From Beaufortia kweichowensis (taxonomy: Eukaryota; Chordata; Actinopteri; Cypriniformes; Gastromyzontidae): a stretch of 64,000 nt of DNA. The position numbers and the translations under genes are program-made. How positions within the stretch are numbered: position 1 is the first letter of the stretch; each line of letters begins with the position of its first letter. This document shows positions 50,290-61,299 of this stretch, piece after piece. The notes beneath the pieces were generated by a model that ran no database searches, had not been told where the DNA came from, and saw only the letters and a list, made by a program, of their open reading frames with translations. The stretch is from assembly GCA_019155185.1 (NCBI GenBank), contig CM032802.1, positions 16,580,425 through 16,644,424 of the forward strand, given 5' to 3'.

Positions 50290-51068
50290 ATACAGAAAAG
50301 TTGTTGGTTTTGTTTGTATATCATTTTTGAGCTGTTGAAGATTTTGGAATGTGGACAGGAGAACAACAAACACCTAAATATGCATGAATGCAATAAAAAG
50401 CCAAATATCAAACTAAGCAACTTTCTGTAAATTTTACGTAGTTAAAACAACAGATAACATTTTAGGTAGTGAACCGGTGTGGCTACACGGATTTAGTTAT
50501 AGTACGTTTTTTTTTTTTTATATAGGAAAAACTTTTTGTGAATTTGTGAAAAATTACATGAACACCAGCTGGTTAAAAGTCATTGTTTCAAAAAATTATA
50601 CAGTTAAATGTGTAATTGATGTGCAGAAATTCTTTAGTATCAGTTGGTGTGTTATTTCATGCTTGAACTAAAACTAGTACTCAATAGTTTTGTGTTATGC
50701 AGTAAACCATGTTGCTGTCAGCTGTGTTTGTGTTATTCGACGTTTCAACATGCACTCGCAAGCTCGACTAGTAGGTTCTGTTATTTTTGCAGTGGTTAAA
50801 CAATCTACTCTTCATATCGGCATTTCCACTCCTGTGTGTCAAAGGCGTGATCAGCATATTTTCATAATGTATTTCAATAGGACTCGCTGATTTCCTGCAC
50901 GTGCTGGGAGGTTACGGGCGCGAGGAAAGTACGCGGAAGCTCGTGAACCTACTTGTTCCGCTCCCTCCCTGTCAATCAAACCCGAGAAACTTTGGCCATG
51001 TCACAATCTAAGTTATTTATACTCATCGGCTCTAATAAAAAGTTACGAGTCTCGCATTAGTCACTGAA
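50290..51068. other. polr2i-pglyrp5 spacer and promoter
   Basis: AT-rich at first, then GC-rich from about 50890 (GCACGTGCTGGGAGG with an E-box CACGTG near 50899, and CGCGAGGAAAG). TTATTTATAC (51013-51022) is a weak TATA-like box about 50 bp before the pglyrp5 ATG. Confidence 0.35.
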
Positions 51069-52239
51069 ATGGACGGACGCGCGCCCGAAGGAACTGTGAA
51101 CGCGAGCGCAGGTGAGAGAGAAGATCTTTCTGTCCGTAAATCACGGGAGCGCACACACAGTAAATGTGATCAGAGATCTGATGTGTTGTTTGTCAGTGCG
51201 CGTGATCCCTCGCTGTGGCTGGGATGCGGTGGATCCTCGGATCAGGACAGAAATGAAGGGTTCGGCTCAGGCTGTGATCGTGCACCACACCGCGCTCTGG
51301 TCCTGCGTCCGGCCGAGCGATGGTTTATCACAGCTCGCGCACATCCAGAACATGCACATGCACGAGCGGGGATTTGACGATATCGGTTACAAGTAAGACA
51401 CGATTACAGCACAGGTGTTCACACCTGTCACTGTTCTTATTACAGTGAAATTACATACGAACTATAAACTAAAACATGTCTTATGAAAATGAACCATGAT
51501 TTTATTTTAGTAAAAGTGTAGTAACCATGTCGGTGATCATATGGTTAAACTATATAGTGAGATCGTGGTAAATGTATGGTTAGTTATGGTTAATTGGTTA
51601 TTTTCGTAAGAGACGTAATTATTATTTTGTGGAAAAATTATATTGTTTTGTATAATTGGTTAGTATTGTAACTGTATTAATTATAATTATTAGCAATATA
51701 AATTCTACCAGTTTTTAGGAAATGTATAACACTGTGGCTTATAGTGCTTCATTATAATATTTCTAAAAATAAATACTTTGCTTGAATAAGATATGAACTA
51801 CATTGTGTCTGTTCGTCTCAAGCTTTCTGATCTCTGGAGATGGGACAGTGTATGAAGGGCGTGGATGGGGAGTTGTAGGGGCACATGCAAAAGAACACAA
51901 CTCACATTCTGTTGGCATCGCCTTCATGGGAAACTTCAACGGTGAGAACATCATCACCAATATTATCAGATTATCACTTTTATTTTTGTCTTTTTCATTG
52001 TATAGTTTACACTATATTTATTGTATTGTTCTGTCTTGATGTGGTTTTCGTCTGCAGATGAAATGCCCACTTCTGCGTCACTGACGTCTCTGCGGAGACT
52101 ATTGCATGCTGGAGAGCTTTACGGACATGTGCGGCCCGATTTTGCGCTCTTGGGACACAGAGATGTGGCAAAAACTGAATGTCCGGGGGAAAATCTATAC
52201 TCTGCATTGACAAAACTAAAAGACCAATTAAAAAACTGA
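51069..52239 (+). CDS. pglyrp5: short peptidoglycan recognition protein, 4 exons, 179 aa
   Basis: Exons: 51069-51111, 51197-51392, 51823-51941 and 52058-52239, all GT-AG with matching phases. Nearly the whole product is one PGRP/amidase-2 domain (VIPRCGW to the end). The zinc site of catalytic PGRPs is complete: H44 in VIVHHT, H153 in LLGHRDV and C161 in TECPG. The catalytic Y79 (DDIGYN) and T159 are also present. It is therefore predicted to be an N-acetylmuramoyl-L-alanine amidase that cuts bacterial peptidoglycan, unlike PGLYRP1, which lacks the first histidine. The N-terminus MDGRAPEGTVNASA is not hydrophobic, so no signal peptide is visible. This fits the cytosolic PGRP5 type known in cyprinids, unless another first exon exists. 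Polyadenylation candidates are 52332-52337 and 52536-52541. Confidence 0.93.
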
Positions 52240-52331
52240 CACTTGCTTTTTCGAGTATATTTGTTGCATTGGATCCCTGCTGTTTTTTTTTTTTGCATTG
52301 TGTGAATGTGGTTAGTCAACTGTGGTTGCGC

Positions 52332-52541
52332 ATTAAAGGATTTAAGGAATGTTTATTTTATCTCAGTTCTGTGCGTGTATGGTTACTTCTCTAATGTGTT
52401 ATATGTTCATAAAAATTAGCATTTTAAAAGTTGTCCTCTAATGTATTATGTCATATGAGTGTTAATTTGTAACTATTCTAGATAGGCTCAGTTAGGTGTT
52501 CTTTATGAATCAAATAAGATCTGGAAATTCAGAAGAATAAA
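52332..52541 (+). terminator. pglyrp5 polyadenylation signals
   Basis: ATTAAA at 52332-52337 and AATAAA at 52536-52541 follow the stop at 52239. Confidence 0.45.
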
Positions 52542-53612
52542 CTGATTTAGAAAAAAATAGGATGTTATTCGATTCTAAAAATGTTCCATCAGAATTTAAT
52601 CTAAATTTTGTGATATTTCACCTGCCTTCCTAAGAGGGTTTTTAAGAAATACTTTATTTATTAAAAAAAAACGTTCTTGGTATTTCCCAATTAATAAAGA
52701 ATTATTGTTAATATGTTCCGTTGCTGTGTGGCTGTATGCAGGTACATGTCTGTCTGTTAACAAAACGTTTATTTATGAATCTTACATTTCTCTGTTTTTG
52801 TCAGTACATACATACATGTTATTTATTAGTAATGATCCTATTTAGACTACAGTCTACTACACTTTAATTGTCTATGTTATTAAAGTAATCATTTTTTTCA
52901 TCATAAATATTAAATATTTTGACTTTATTTGTCACAATTTACTGTACCTTTATTACATTGTTATAGTGTTACTTTTAACTGAACGTGTAGATACGTACAC
53001 AGTATATTGACCAATTGTTTTACCAATAAAGTAAATTAAGCCAAAGGTTTAATTGTTTGTATAAGAAAAACGCCTATTCTTGCATTTAACTTATAAAACT
53101 ATGATATACAAGTAAGATATACAAGTAAGCTATGAATTCAGTTGTGTGATCATATTTGCCTCTGATACTTTTTTGGAGTGGCTTCCACGCTTCCATTTTG
53201 GCGCAGGAGTGATTCTCTAGAGATCATCTAACCTAAGCTGTTTGTTTACTCACATCTCCAAGTGTTGTCGTATCTGTGCTCCTTAGCATAACGTCTTTTT
53301 TGCCTCGCTCGTTTTTGACAGGCATTCATCCAGATGCATGTGTAAACAGAGGGGAAGGGCGCGAGCTGAGAGGCGGTCTAAGGTGAGAGGCTTGAGTTTC
53401 ACGGGCTTCCGAAGTGTTATAATTGAGCCTTTGAGTTCATTGATCAGTCAGAGAGATTGGCCGTGCGGAAAACTTATCAGATCATTTTCATCCAAGCACT
53501 TTCTAAAGCATGAATGCGTCTTCTCTGGGGCTGCGCAGGTGCCGCTTTGTTTCAACTTGAACTTTCTAGTACTTTTTCTAGTGTTTTAGAAGCGCGTTTT
53601 GTATCGCTCGAC
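52542..53612. other. foxg1 upstream region and 5' UTR
   Basis: AT-rich to about 53150, then more GC-rich with CpGs near 53340-53600. An in-frame ATG at 53514 would add 33 residues, but the family-like N-terminus starts at 53613. Confidence 0.4.
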
Positions 53613-54788
53613 ATGGAGGAGGTGAAAGCCCCGGTTAGTTTTTTCCACAAGTCCTCCTTCAGCATCAGCAGCTTATTGCTTAGACACGAGCGCGTAATGG
53701 GCGACTGCGGCGCCGCGCCGGACGCGACGCGCTCGCGTGCCGCAAAGCCCCCAGCTCGCTCCCAGCAGTCGGGTGGATATCCCGATTTTAATGAGAGACC
53801 CGAAAAGCCGAGGCGGAATCAAGCGACCCGACACGATAAAAAAGGTGAAACGGAGGTTCCCGGAGCTGTTGGAGACGCCAAATGCGAAATAGCAAACGAA
53901 AAGGACAAGACGAAAAAACCCGAAAAACCACCGTTTAGTTATAACGCGCTTATCATGATGGCCATCCGCCAGAGCCCGGAGCGACGGCTCACCCTCAACG
54001 GCATCTACGAGTTCATCATGGGTAACTTCCCGTACTACAGAGAAAACAGACAGGGCTGGCAAAACTCCATCCGACATAACCTGAGCCTCAACAAGTGTTT
54101 TGTGAAAGTCCCGAGACACTACGACGACCCGGGAAAGGGCAACTACTGGATGCTGGACCCGTCCAGTGATGATGTATTCATAGGTGGCACCACGGGTAAA
54201 CTCAGGCGCCGGTCCACAGCTGCGTCGCGGGCCAAGCTAGCCATGAAGAGAGGCGCACGGCTCTCCACCACGGCCACGGGATTGGCGTTTGCGGGCTCGT
54301 TTTACTGGCCCGTCGCACCTTTCGTGACCCTCCAGCATCCTCACCCTAACCCGGTGGCAACACCCTATGGAGCTCACCACAACAATTACGCAACCTCGGT
54401 TTTGTCCCAGAATTCGCATCACTATAGTACCGGTGCTGAAAGACTTCTCCAGTCGGGTCAAGAGGCCGCTTATTACGGGATGGGAGGTGACCAGCGCCGG
54501 CACCACCAGCAGATGAAATCCAGCTCCTCTTTCACAGCATCTGCCTCTGTTCCTCTGTCTCTCTCCTCTCCCTGCTCTTTTAATTTACTCTCCAATCAGT
54601 CCAGTTACTTTTACTCTCACGCTGCTGGACTTTCCCCGTGGTCGCAGGAGGAATCTTATCTGGCCAAAGCATCTCCTTCTGGACAGTTCTTCCCCGGAAA
54701 ACCCTCTTCTTCTGAATACATTGGAGGACTGTGTACAGACATACCGAATTATTTTCCGCATTTTAACACAGCCAGTTCCCTGCACTGA
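53613..54788 (+). CDS. foxg1: forkhead box G1-type transcription factor, single exon, 391 aa
   Basis: The forkhead domain covers about residues 105-200 (KPPFSYNALIMMAIRQSPER, NSIRHNLSLNKCFVKVPRHY, GNYWMLDPSSDDVF). It is followed by the FOXG1 signature GGTTGKLRRRS and AKLAMKRGARL. The N-terminus has an eh1-like Groucho-binding motif, FSISSLL (residues 16-22), preceded by HKSS as in FOXG1. The middle and C-terminus are diverged but keep SFYWPVAPFVTL, NQSSYFYSHAAG and a final DIPNYFPHF block. It lacks the long His/Pro-rich N-terminus of mammalian FOXG1, so it is probably one of the extra fish paralogues (foxg1c or foxg1d). FOXG1 proteins repress transcription in the developing forebrain and sense organs. 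It is intronless, as usual for the family. AATAAA motifs at 55432-55447 follow. Confidence 0.93.
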   Translation: MEEVKAPVSFFHKSSFSISSLLLRHERVMGDCGAAPDATRSRAAKPPARSQQSGGYPDFNERPEKPRRNQATRHDKKGETEVPGAVGDAKCEIANEKDKTKKPEKPPFSYNALIMMAIRQSPERRLTLNGIYEFIMGNFPYYRENRQGWQNSIRHNLSLNKCFVKVPRHYDDPGKGNYWMLDPSSDDVFIGGTTGKLRRRSTAASRAKLAMKRGARLSTTATGLAFAGSFYWPVAPFVTLQHPHPNPVATPYGAHHNNYATSVLSQNSHHYSTGAERLLQSGQEAAYYGMGGDQRRHHQQMKSSSSFTASASVPLSLSSPCSFNLLSNQSSYFYSHAAGLSPWSQEESYLAKASPSGQFFPGKPSSSEYIGGLCTDIPNYFPHFNTASSLH

Positions 54789-54919
54789 ATAGTTTAATAT
54801 CAGCTTTTTTATAATAGTTACTGTATACAGTTATTGTTGATTATTTATTATTATCATTATTATATAGAACTGAATTAAGCTTCTTACCTATTAATTAATT
54901 TCTTGAGGCCAAATTGTTT

Positions 54920-55075
54920 ACAGATTTGATAAAGTTTCCATTTGTGAGGTGCCTCAAGATGCCATGAAGAACCTTTACCATCCAGAATATCTTTCCTTCA
55001 CAAGCAAAAATGATTATGGCATCTCTGCGAAGAACCTTTTGAAGCACCTTTATTTTTAAGAGTGTAAAGCAATTC
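54920..55075. mobile_element. MITE remnant just after foxg1
   Basis: Repeated AAGAACC blocks (GAAGAACCTTTACC, GAAGAACCTTTTGAAGCACC) and the end TTTTTAAGAGTGTAAAG resemble common cyprinid MITEs. The boundaries are not clear. Confidence 0.4.
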
Positions 55076-55431
55076 TTATAGGACAAAACCAGACTAAATC
55101 ATTGTACTTCTAAAAAAGCACAAACAGTATTAGCCCTTATGTTTTCTTCTGACCATACATTTCTCGGTTGATGATGGCTACTATGGGCACTTTTTTAGAT
55201 GCCACTGGTGCGGTTGGATAAGATGTAGTACTCAAAAAAATAACTGCATGATTCTATCTGATGATTTTCCATGTGTCAGGTATCTTTCAAATGTTTTGCA
55301 TTTAATGTAATTTAGTATTTATAAGAAATGGTCAAAGGACTACAAACAACCTATAAAATGAGACAATCATTTCTTGCAGCCTTCGGATCATGGCTGACAG
55401 TTTGATCTTTGCCCAAAAATGTATTCACTAA

Positions 55432-55447
55432 AATAAAATGCAATAAA
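55432..55447 (+). terminator. foxg1 polyadenylation signals
   Basis: Two AATAAA motifs (55432-55437 and 55442-55447) about 650 bp after the stop. Confidence 0.45.
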
Positions 55448-55449
55448 TG

Positions 55450-57436
55450 TTTTGATGAGACAGACTTTTGTTATATTCCTTTTTTTCTATTTTATTATTG
55501 TCTGAGAGATCCAGCATCATAATTACAACAAAATTGCAGGCACTATAAATATTAAATTCAACATATGCTATAAATATACTAAAAAAAGTTTCAGATTTAA
55601 GTGAATTTATACAAATAATTTATGTTAGTTAAAACGTAATGTATATGTTTTTATTTTCAAAGAAGAAAAATGATTTGAGTGTACACTTATTATTCATGTC
55701 TGAGACTTGAAGAACAATCTTTACGTATTGGGATTTTTGTGTATTTTTTTCTTAATGAACATCAACATTCTTACATAAATATCTCAAATAAATTCGATCT
55801 ATTGTAAATTGTTATATGCTCAAGGTTACAATGCCCATATACAATACATAACCTGTTAGTTACTTCATGCAGCAAGTTGTCCACAAACCCTGCCAATATC
55901 TCATTTAAAAGAGTATAGACTCATTTTAAAATTATCATAATTAGGCCAAAAGGTCATTGCCAATGCTGAAGAGAAATATTTGATGTCACACACACACACA
56001 TACACAATTTCTGATACTTCCCTAGAGTGCGATCACAACCTCGGCTCAGTAATGAAGTGGATCTCCTTTTTCAAATGGCTGAGGATTTGAGAGATAAAAA
56101 GAGATGATAGGGGGAAGTAAAAGTGAAAGAGAGAGAATTCAACCACAGCAAGCTTGAAATAAAATTCACTTTCATCAGATTACACCACTTCAAATAGACA
56201 CAAGTGGTTTTTCACATTTGAACAAGTTGCGGTAATTGAGTGAGCTAGATTAAAAGTGTTGCCCTTGAACCAAGAAAACCAATGACACAGAATAATCGAT
56301 CTATGAGCAGACCTCATGTGCCATCAGAGCCATTAGGGATTTTTCTTTTGTGTCTCAAAAATAATCACTTTTAAAAATATGATTTTAAAGCAACTTGACT
56401 GATTTAAAATTCAAACCTTAATTAAAATACAGACCCAAATTTTTTAGGTTAATTGAATCCAGTAGTTGGGTTTTTCGATCGAATCTTGGGTTAAAAATAA
56501 CCCAGAATTTTTTTCCAGTGTTGTAATATTCAGTATAGATACTGTACTAAAAAACATTAATTCATTCCAAATACAGTTTCTGTACATTTATTGACATTTA
56601 TTTAACATTAAATTAAACAGTACATACAATGCATAATTCAACAATATAGTGAGTAACTTCACTAATCTGAACGATCCGTTTCAAAGTTACATTATGTAAT
56701 TTAATATTGTTGTGAACTTTGCTTCACCTCCCTGACAAATAAAGAATAAAGCATACAGATGTTGTAAGACGCCACCAAGACAGACCTCTGGAGCCTTTCC
56801 CTCATCAGACAATAATAAGAGCTTTATGAGGACATGATGCTGCTGAGACAACCACCGTCAATAGTCAAACACTGGTGCCTTCGAGCACGCGTCACTGTAA
56901 CCTTACGAGAAAACCGTATGCTGGAGATAACCACAATATTGATATGAACGCTGAATAATCACAAAATGACTCTGCAGGTGAATGAAAGCTGGAAATGAAG
57001 AGTGAAACTGATATATATGTGAAGAGAGGCCCAAAGGCTGTTGTAAGTTGATACTTTCTTCCTTTAATTTGTGTAATAAATAACATCCTCCTTTTGACAG
57101 GAATATTCAACCATATCTACACCACTCAATCACACCATATACAGGCCGCAAAGCAAACAGTCTATAAATCAAAGCCTTCGATCATGTGCTTTTTTACATG
57201 ATGTCCTGAGGCCTAAAGAGTATATGTGTTAAAAGACCTGCTGGTGAGACCACACACACATGCTGTGTGTTTATTTAACTGTTCAAATTATTCCATAGAC
57301 TTCTATTATTGCTACATTAAGTTCATTATTATTATCCAAACTAACCCTTGGAGTTTTTGAATGTAATAAATAAATCCAATTTACAAGTTTTTTTCTATTT
57401 TTATGTTTAGCTAACGTTTTTTTAAAACTTTTATTC
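55450..57436. other. intergenic, no gene seen
   Basis: AT-rich spacer with a short CACACA run at 55988-56003. Only random frames are present. Confidence 0.4.
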
Positions 57437-57856
57437 ATATTATATTATATTATATTATATTATATTATATTATATTATATTATATTATATTATATTATAT
57501 TATATTATATTATATTATATTATATTATATTATATTATATTATATTATATTATATTATATTATATCCGATCTGCCACATCCCTCACCTCCTTTACGAAAC
57601 AGCTAAAAACACACCTCTTCCACGAACACCTGACATCATAATAAACAAAAAAACAAAAAAACTCTTTTCTTTCCTCTACAGGTCTTATCTAGCGCTGCAA
57701 AACATTGTAAACTTAGTAAAGCTCTTCTTAGTACTATTGTTGCCGCTTTTGATGTGTCGCTTCATTGTCTCCTAATGTTTGTAAGTCGCTTTGGATAAAA
57801 GCGTCAGCTAAATGCCTAAATGTAAATGTAAATATTATATTATATTATACTATATT
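57437..57856. repeat. ATATT array interrupted by an L2 LINE tail
   Basis: A near-perfect ATATT run (57437-57565) is followed by an L2 3' end (57566-57833) and more ATATT (to 57856). Confidence 0.9.
57566..57833 (+). mobile_element. L2-type LINE 3' end
   Basis: It begins with the end of an ORF2-like frame (CTTTACGAAACAGCTAAAAA encodes FTKQLK, then THLFHEH and a stop). It finishes with GTAAGTCGCTTTGGATAAAA, GCGTCAGCTAAATG and TGTAAATGTAAAT, the conserved 3' tail of fish L2 LINEs and related SINEs. Confidence 0.75.
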
Positions 57857-59600
57857 ATATAATATATCCAATTATATATTATAAATATTATAATTCCTTT
57901 AATCAATTGAGGAGGAAAGTTTATCATGTGGGAAGTCTTGTCCTATTTAGTTTACAAATTTGTCTTTAAACTATCGCTATGTAAAAAATCCTGTATTTAT
58001 GTATAAACTGTATTTATTTACCTATATTTCCTATAGTTATCCAAATGAGGACATACCAGAAATGAGGACATACCATACCATGAACATAAACTTATAATTA
58101 AGACAAAGCAAGATTATTCCCCAACCCTAAAACAAAACTTTTTGATGTTAAACACTATTAATTTCATGCATGATTCAACTACCTTGACATCCATAGATAT
58201 TTCTAAAGGGCAGTTTCATCAAATATAGCCAACACCCAGGGACAAATTATTAAGTCAATTTACACATAAACACACACATCAGCAAGAAACGCTTACACTT
58301 TTGATCTTGATTAGATTCCATTCTCTAGTTTCTTTTTGTAAGAAGTGTTTAAGGCTCTAAAGATGCTCTGTTGAAGTTGAGAGGAAAACCGTCTGGGAGG
58401 AAGGAAGTGGGCTGGGGGGGTGAAAACATAAGATCATGTACCTGAAGCTCAGCGTTAAGCTTTGTAAACTAATTCCACAGACATGATCTTCAGTCTCCAC
58501 ACTATAGGGTGCGATTATCCCCAGCAAACTCACCACCCTGTGAAATCACATGGGTGGGATTCTGGTCTGCGGGCGCCCGCCTGTCTCTAAGCAGTAAGCC
58601 AATCCCCTGGAGTCTTAGCGTCGCACAGACACACATCTTTGTCCCTTACAAACTCGCCTCATCATACAGCCGTCTTCCCTGTCAGTCATGACACATAACA
58701 AAGAGATGTCTGTTTGGTCTACAGACCTGACCTGCTGCCCCATTTATATTACTCCACACTGCAGCTAAGAGGCCAGGCGCATTCTTGCGTTATCTGTACA
58801 TGAATACTTCAATAAGACAGATCACTAGATCAGAGTACTCTATTTCAAGACAGCAAAGGATTACAGAAGCAAAACATTTAAAGCAACATTAGAATAGCAC
58901 TTAAAACCAGTGTAAAATAAGAAAGGTAAAAAACAGGAATGGATAGTGAATAGGCAGAGATATTTTCAGGATAAGTCCATTTTTACAGCTCTTACAGTTT
59001 TGTTGTGAAAATGTTTTACCCATTTACTGATCAGAAAAAAGGTACAATTAATTTTACACAAAAACCTAATGCTGGGCATGATGTTACACTATATGAGGTA
59101 AGTTGTAACAATTGAAACCTAGTTTATATTCTTTTCAGAAACATTTAAAACCCTCAAACAACTAGAAAATATTGAATAATATATGAATAAATAAAAAGTA
59201 ATAGGTAAAATAAACAGTGTTTAAATAAAAAGCATTAAAGCATTACCCCAATAACAGCTAGACAACCATGTGACTACTAACATGATTTATATATACAATA
59301 ATTATTTTTTATATTTTAAACATATAATAGTGTATGATTAAAAGTTTCTGGGGCCAGGATAAAACAATAAAATATGTAAATATGGGCTTTTAAAATGTTG
59401 GAAAAGTGTCGAAAATAATTAATAAAATCAGGGTAAGAAATCCTATGCCATTGAATACTATACACAAACAAAAAATGACCAATAATGATAAAAATCATAA
59501 ATGTTTATCACAAAAACATTTATTTCTAACTTTTATAACAACTAAATAATAATTATTTTTTATGAAACTATGTGTCTAAATGAAGTTCAATACAAATCTC
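57857..59600. other. foxg1-snrpd2 spacer with a possible conserved block
   Basis: Mostly AT-rich. 58360-58780 is more complex and more GC-rich (for example GGGTGCGATTATCCCCAGC and TGGTCTGCGGGCGCCCGCC), with no good frame or repeat signature. It is a candidate regulatory element. Confidence 0.35.
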
Positions 59601-59616
59601 TCTAGGCGGGCGGAAA

Positions 59617-59656
59617 GCGGAAGTTGTTATGTGTGACGCGATACTAACCCGGAAGT
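59617..59656. promoter_or_regulatory. ETS sites in the snrpd2 promoter
   Basis: GCGGAAGT (59617-59624) and CCGGAAGT (59649-59656) lie 90-130 bp before the snrpd2 start in TATA-less sequence, a usual housekeeping arrangement. Confidence 0.5.
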
Positions 59657-59743
59657 AATACTAACGTTGTGGAAACGTGATTCGAGCGGCAGCTTTGTTC
59701 TTACAAATTTGAACAAACTTGCGAAGCCGAAACTTATTCAAAC

Positions 59744-60978
59744 ATGTAAGTTTTCCCTTCTTCAAACAATAGATTATGATTAATATCTTAGTTATATGTT
59801 ACTTAAATTAAAATCATACATTTGTAGTGTAATAGCAGCAAATGAATTTGGACAGACTAATGCTAATGTTAGCACACATGAAACCTTTTATACTGTTTAT
59901 TATGATTCTGATGCGTAAATCAATATAAATGTAACCGCTTAGTTTTACAATCGTGATATGCATGGTCAGAAGTATTAGTTATATGGTTATTTTTGTGTTG
60001 TGTTAGTGTTTTGCAGCGTAGTCTTTGTGAACGAATAGTTGGCTGTAATCCGCCACTTCTGTACAAATTCTGTGTTGTTTTAATAACTGGGAGCTCTACA
60101 TAGAGTGTTTTTATTGGATTCCTCTCGGCTCGAATCCATTCATTTATTATATTTGATGTTTCATTTTTTTTTAGGAGTTTGTTAAACAAGCCCAAATCTG
60201 AGATGACTCCAGAGGAGCTGCAGAAGAGAGAGGAGGAAGAGTTCAACACTGGTCCTCTTTCAGTCCTTACACAGTCTGTGAAAAATAACACACAGGTTCT
60301 TATCAACTGCCGAAACAACAAGAAGCTTCTGGGCAGAGTCAAGGCATTTGACAGGTATTTCACTAATGAGAAACTGTACTGTATTTATAAAAACGGTTCT
60401 TAGGAAGCAGTACTGCATTGCTTATGGTTGAACATTCTTGTTTGATCAAAACATGTAACCATAAGTATTAATTGTCTGCATTTAATTCAACATCATGTTT
60501 AATGTACAGTTTTTTGATCGTTTAAGATTTATAAACTCTATTGTACTGTAGTCTAAGTTTACTACTTATTTTTGCTCTTTGGAAACTTATAATATTGGAT
60601 ATAATATTATATATAATTGGAAAATTATAATAATTTGTTGGTTCTGTCTTCCTTGCATTGTACACTGCAAAAGAAAATAGATCATAAACCCTATTTAAAT
60701 GAAGGAGATGAAAAAAATACAGCATAAAGATACAGCATGTAAAATAAACATATGAAATAAATTGTCATAGTTTGTTCACTTTCTCTTTGCTCTGGATTTG
60801 CAGGCACTGTAACATGGTGTTGGAAAATGTTAAGGAAATGTGGACTGAGGTGCCCAAAAGTGGTAAAGGCAAGAAGAAATCCAAGCCAGTGAATAAGGAT
60901 CGCTACATCTCAAAGATGTTTCTGAGAGGCGATTCGGTCATTGTGGTCCTGAGGAACCCACTAATCACAGGAAAATAG
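59744..60978 (+). CDS. snrpd2: small nuclear ribonucleoprotein Sm-D2, 118 aa
   Basis: Coding exons: 59744-59745 (only A and T of the start codon), 60175-60354 and 60804-60978. The donor AT|GTAAGT joins the acceptor TTTTAG|GAGTTTG, so the intron splits the ATG. The product starts MSLLNKPKSEMTPEELQKRE and has the same length as human SNRPD2. It is nearly identical through the Sm1 motif (NTQVLINCRNNKKLLGRVKA) and Sm2 motif (MFLRGDSVIVVLRN), with the lysine-rich GKGKKKSKP loop between them. Sm-D2 pairs with Sm-D1 in the seven-member Sm ring on U1, U2, U4 and U5 snRNAs. AATAAA at 61274-61279 ends the transcript. It is intact. Confidence 0.97.
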
Positions 60979-61273
60979 GCTTGATGTGCGAGACTTCAGT
61001 TCAAGTGCAGGCACTCTCCTGGGACGCTCCTAAACCAGCTTTACTCTAAAGCTGACCTCAACTCAGATTGACTTGTATTAATTAGACCGTTTAAGAAGCA
61101 AATTTACACTCGAGACAGTACCCTTTTACCACATTTGACTTGTGCAGAGTCACAGATTGCCTGTTGCCTGGTCTGAGAAAGTGGCACATGTGGACTTTTT
61201 GGTTTGTTTGTTTTGAAGCTGTCATATAGAAACGTACTATTGTTTGGGCTTACTGGAGTTGAATTGTTTTCTA

Positions 61274-61279
61274 AATAAA
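61274..61279 (+). terminator. snrpd2 polyadenylation signal
   Basis: AATAAA 296 bp after the stop. Confidence 0.7.
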
Positions 61280-61299
61280 GTTTGGATTTTCAAACCTCT

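Noticed and set aside
53514..53612. Upstream in-frame ATG of foxg1
   Set aside because: The 33 extra residues show no family features, and the KSSFSI-type N-terminus expected near the start follows the ATG at 53613.
53673..54119. 148-codon minus-strand frame in foxg1
   Set aside because: Shadow of the forkhead coding region in high-GC sequence.
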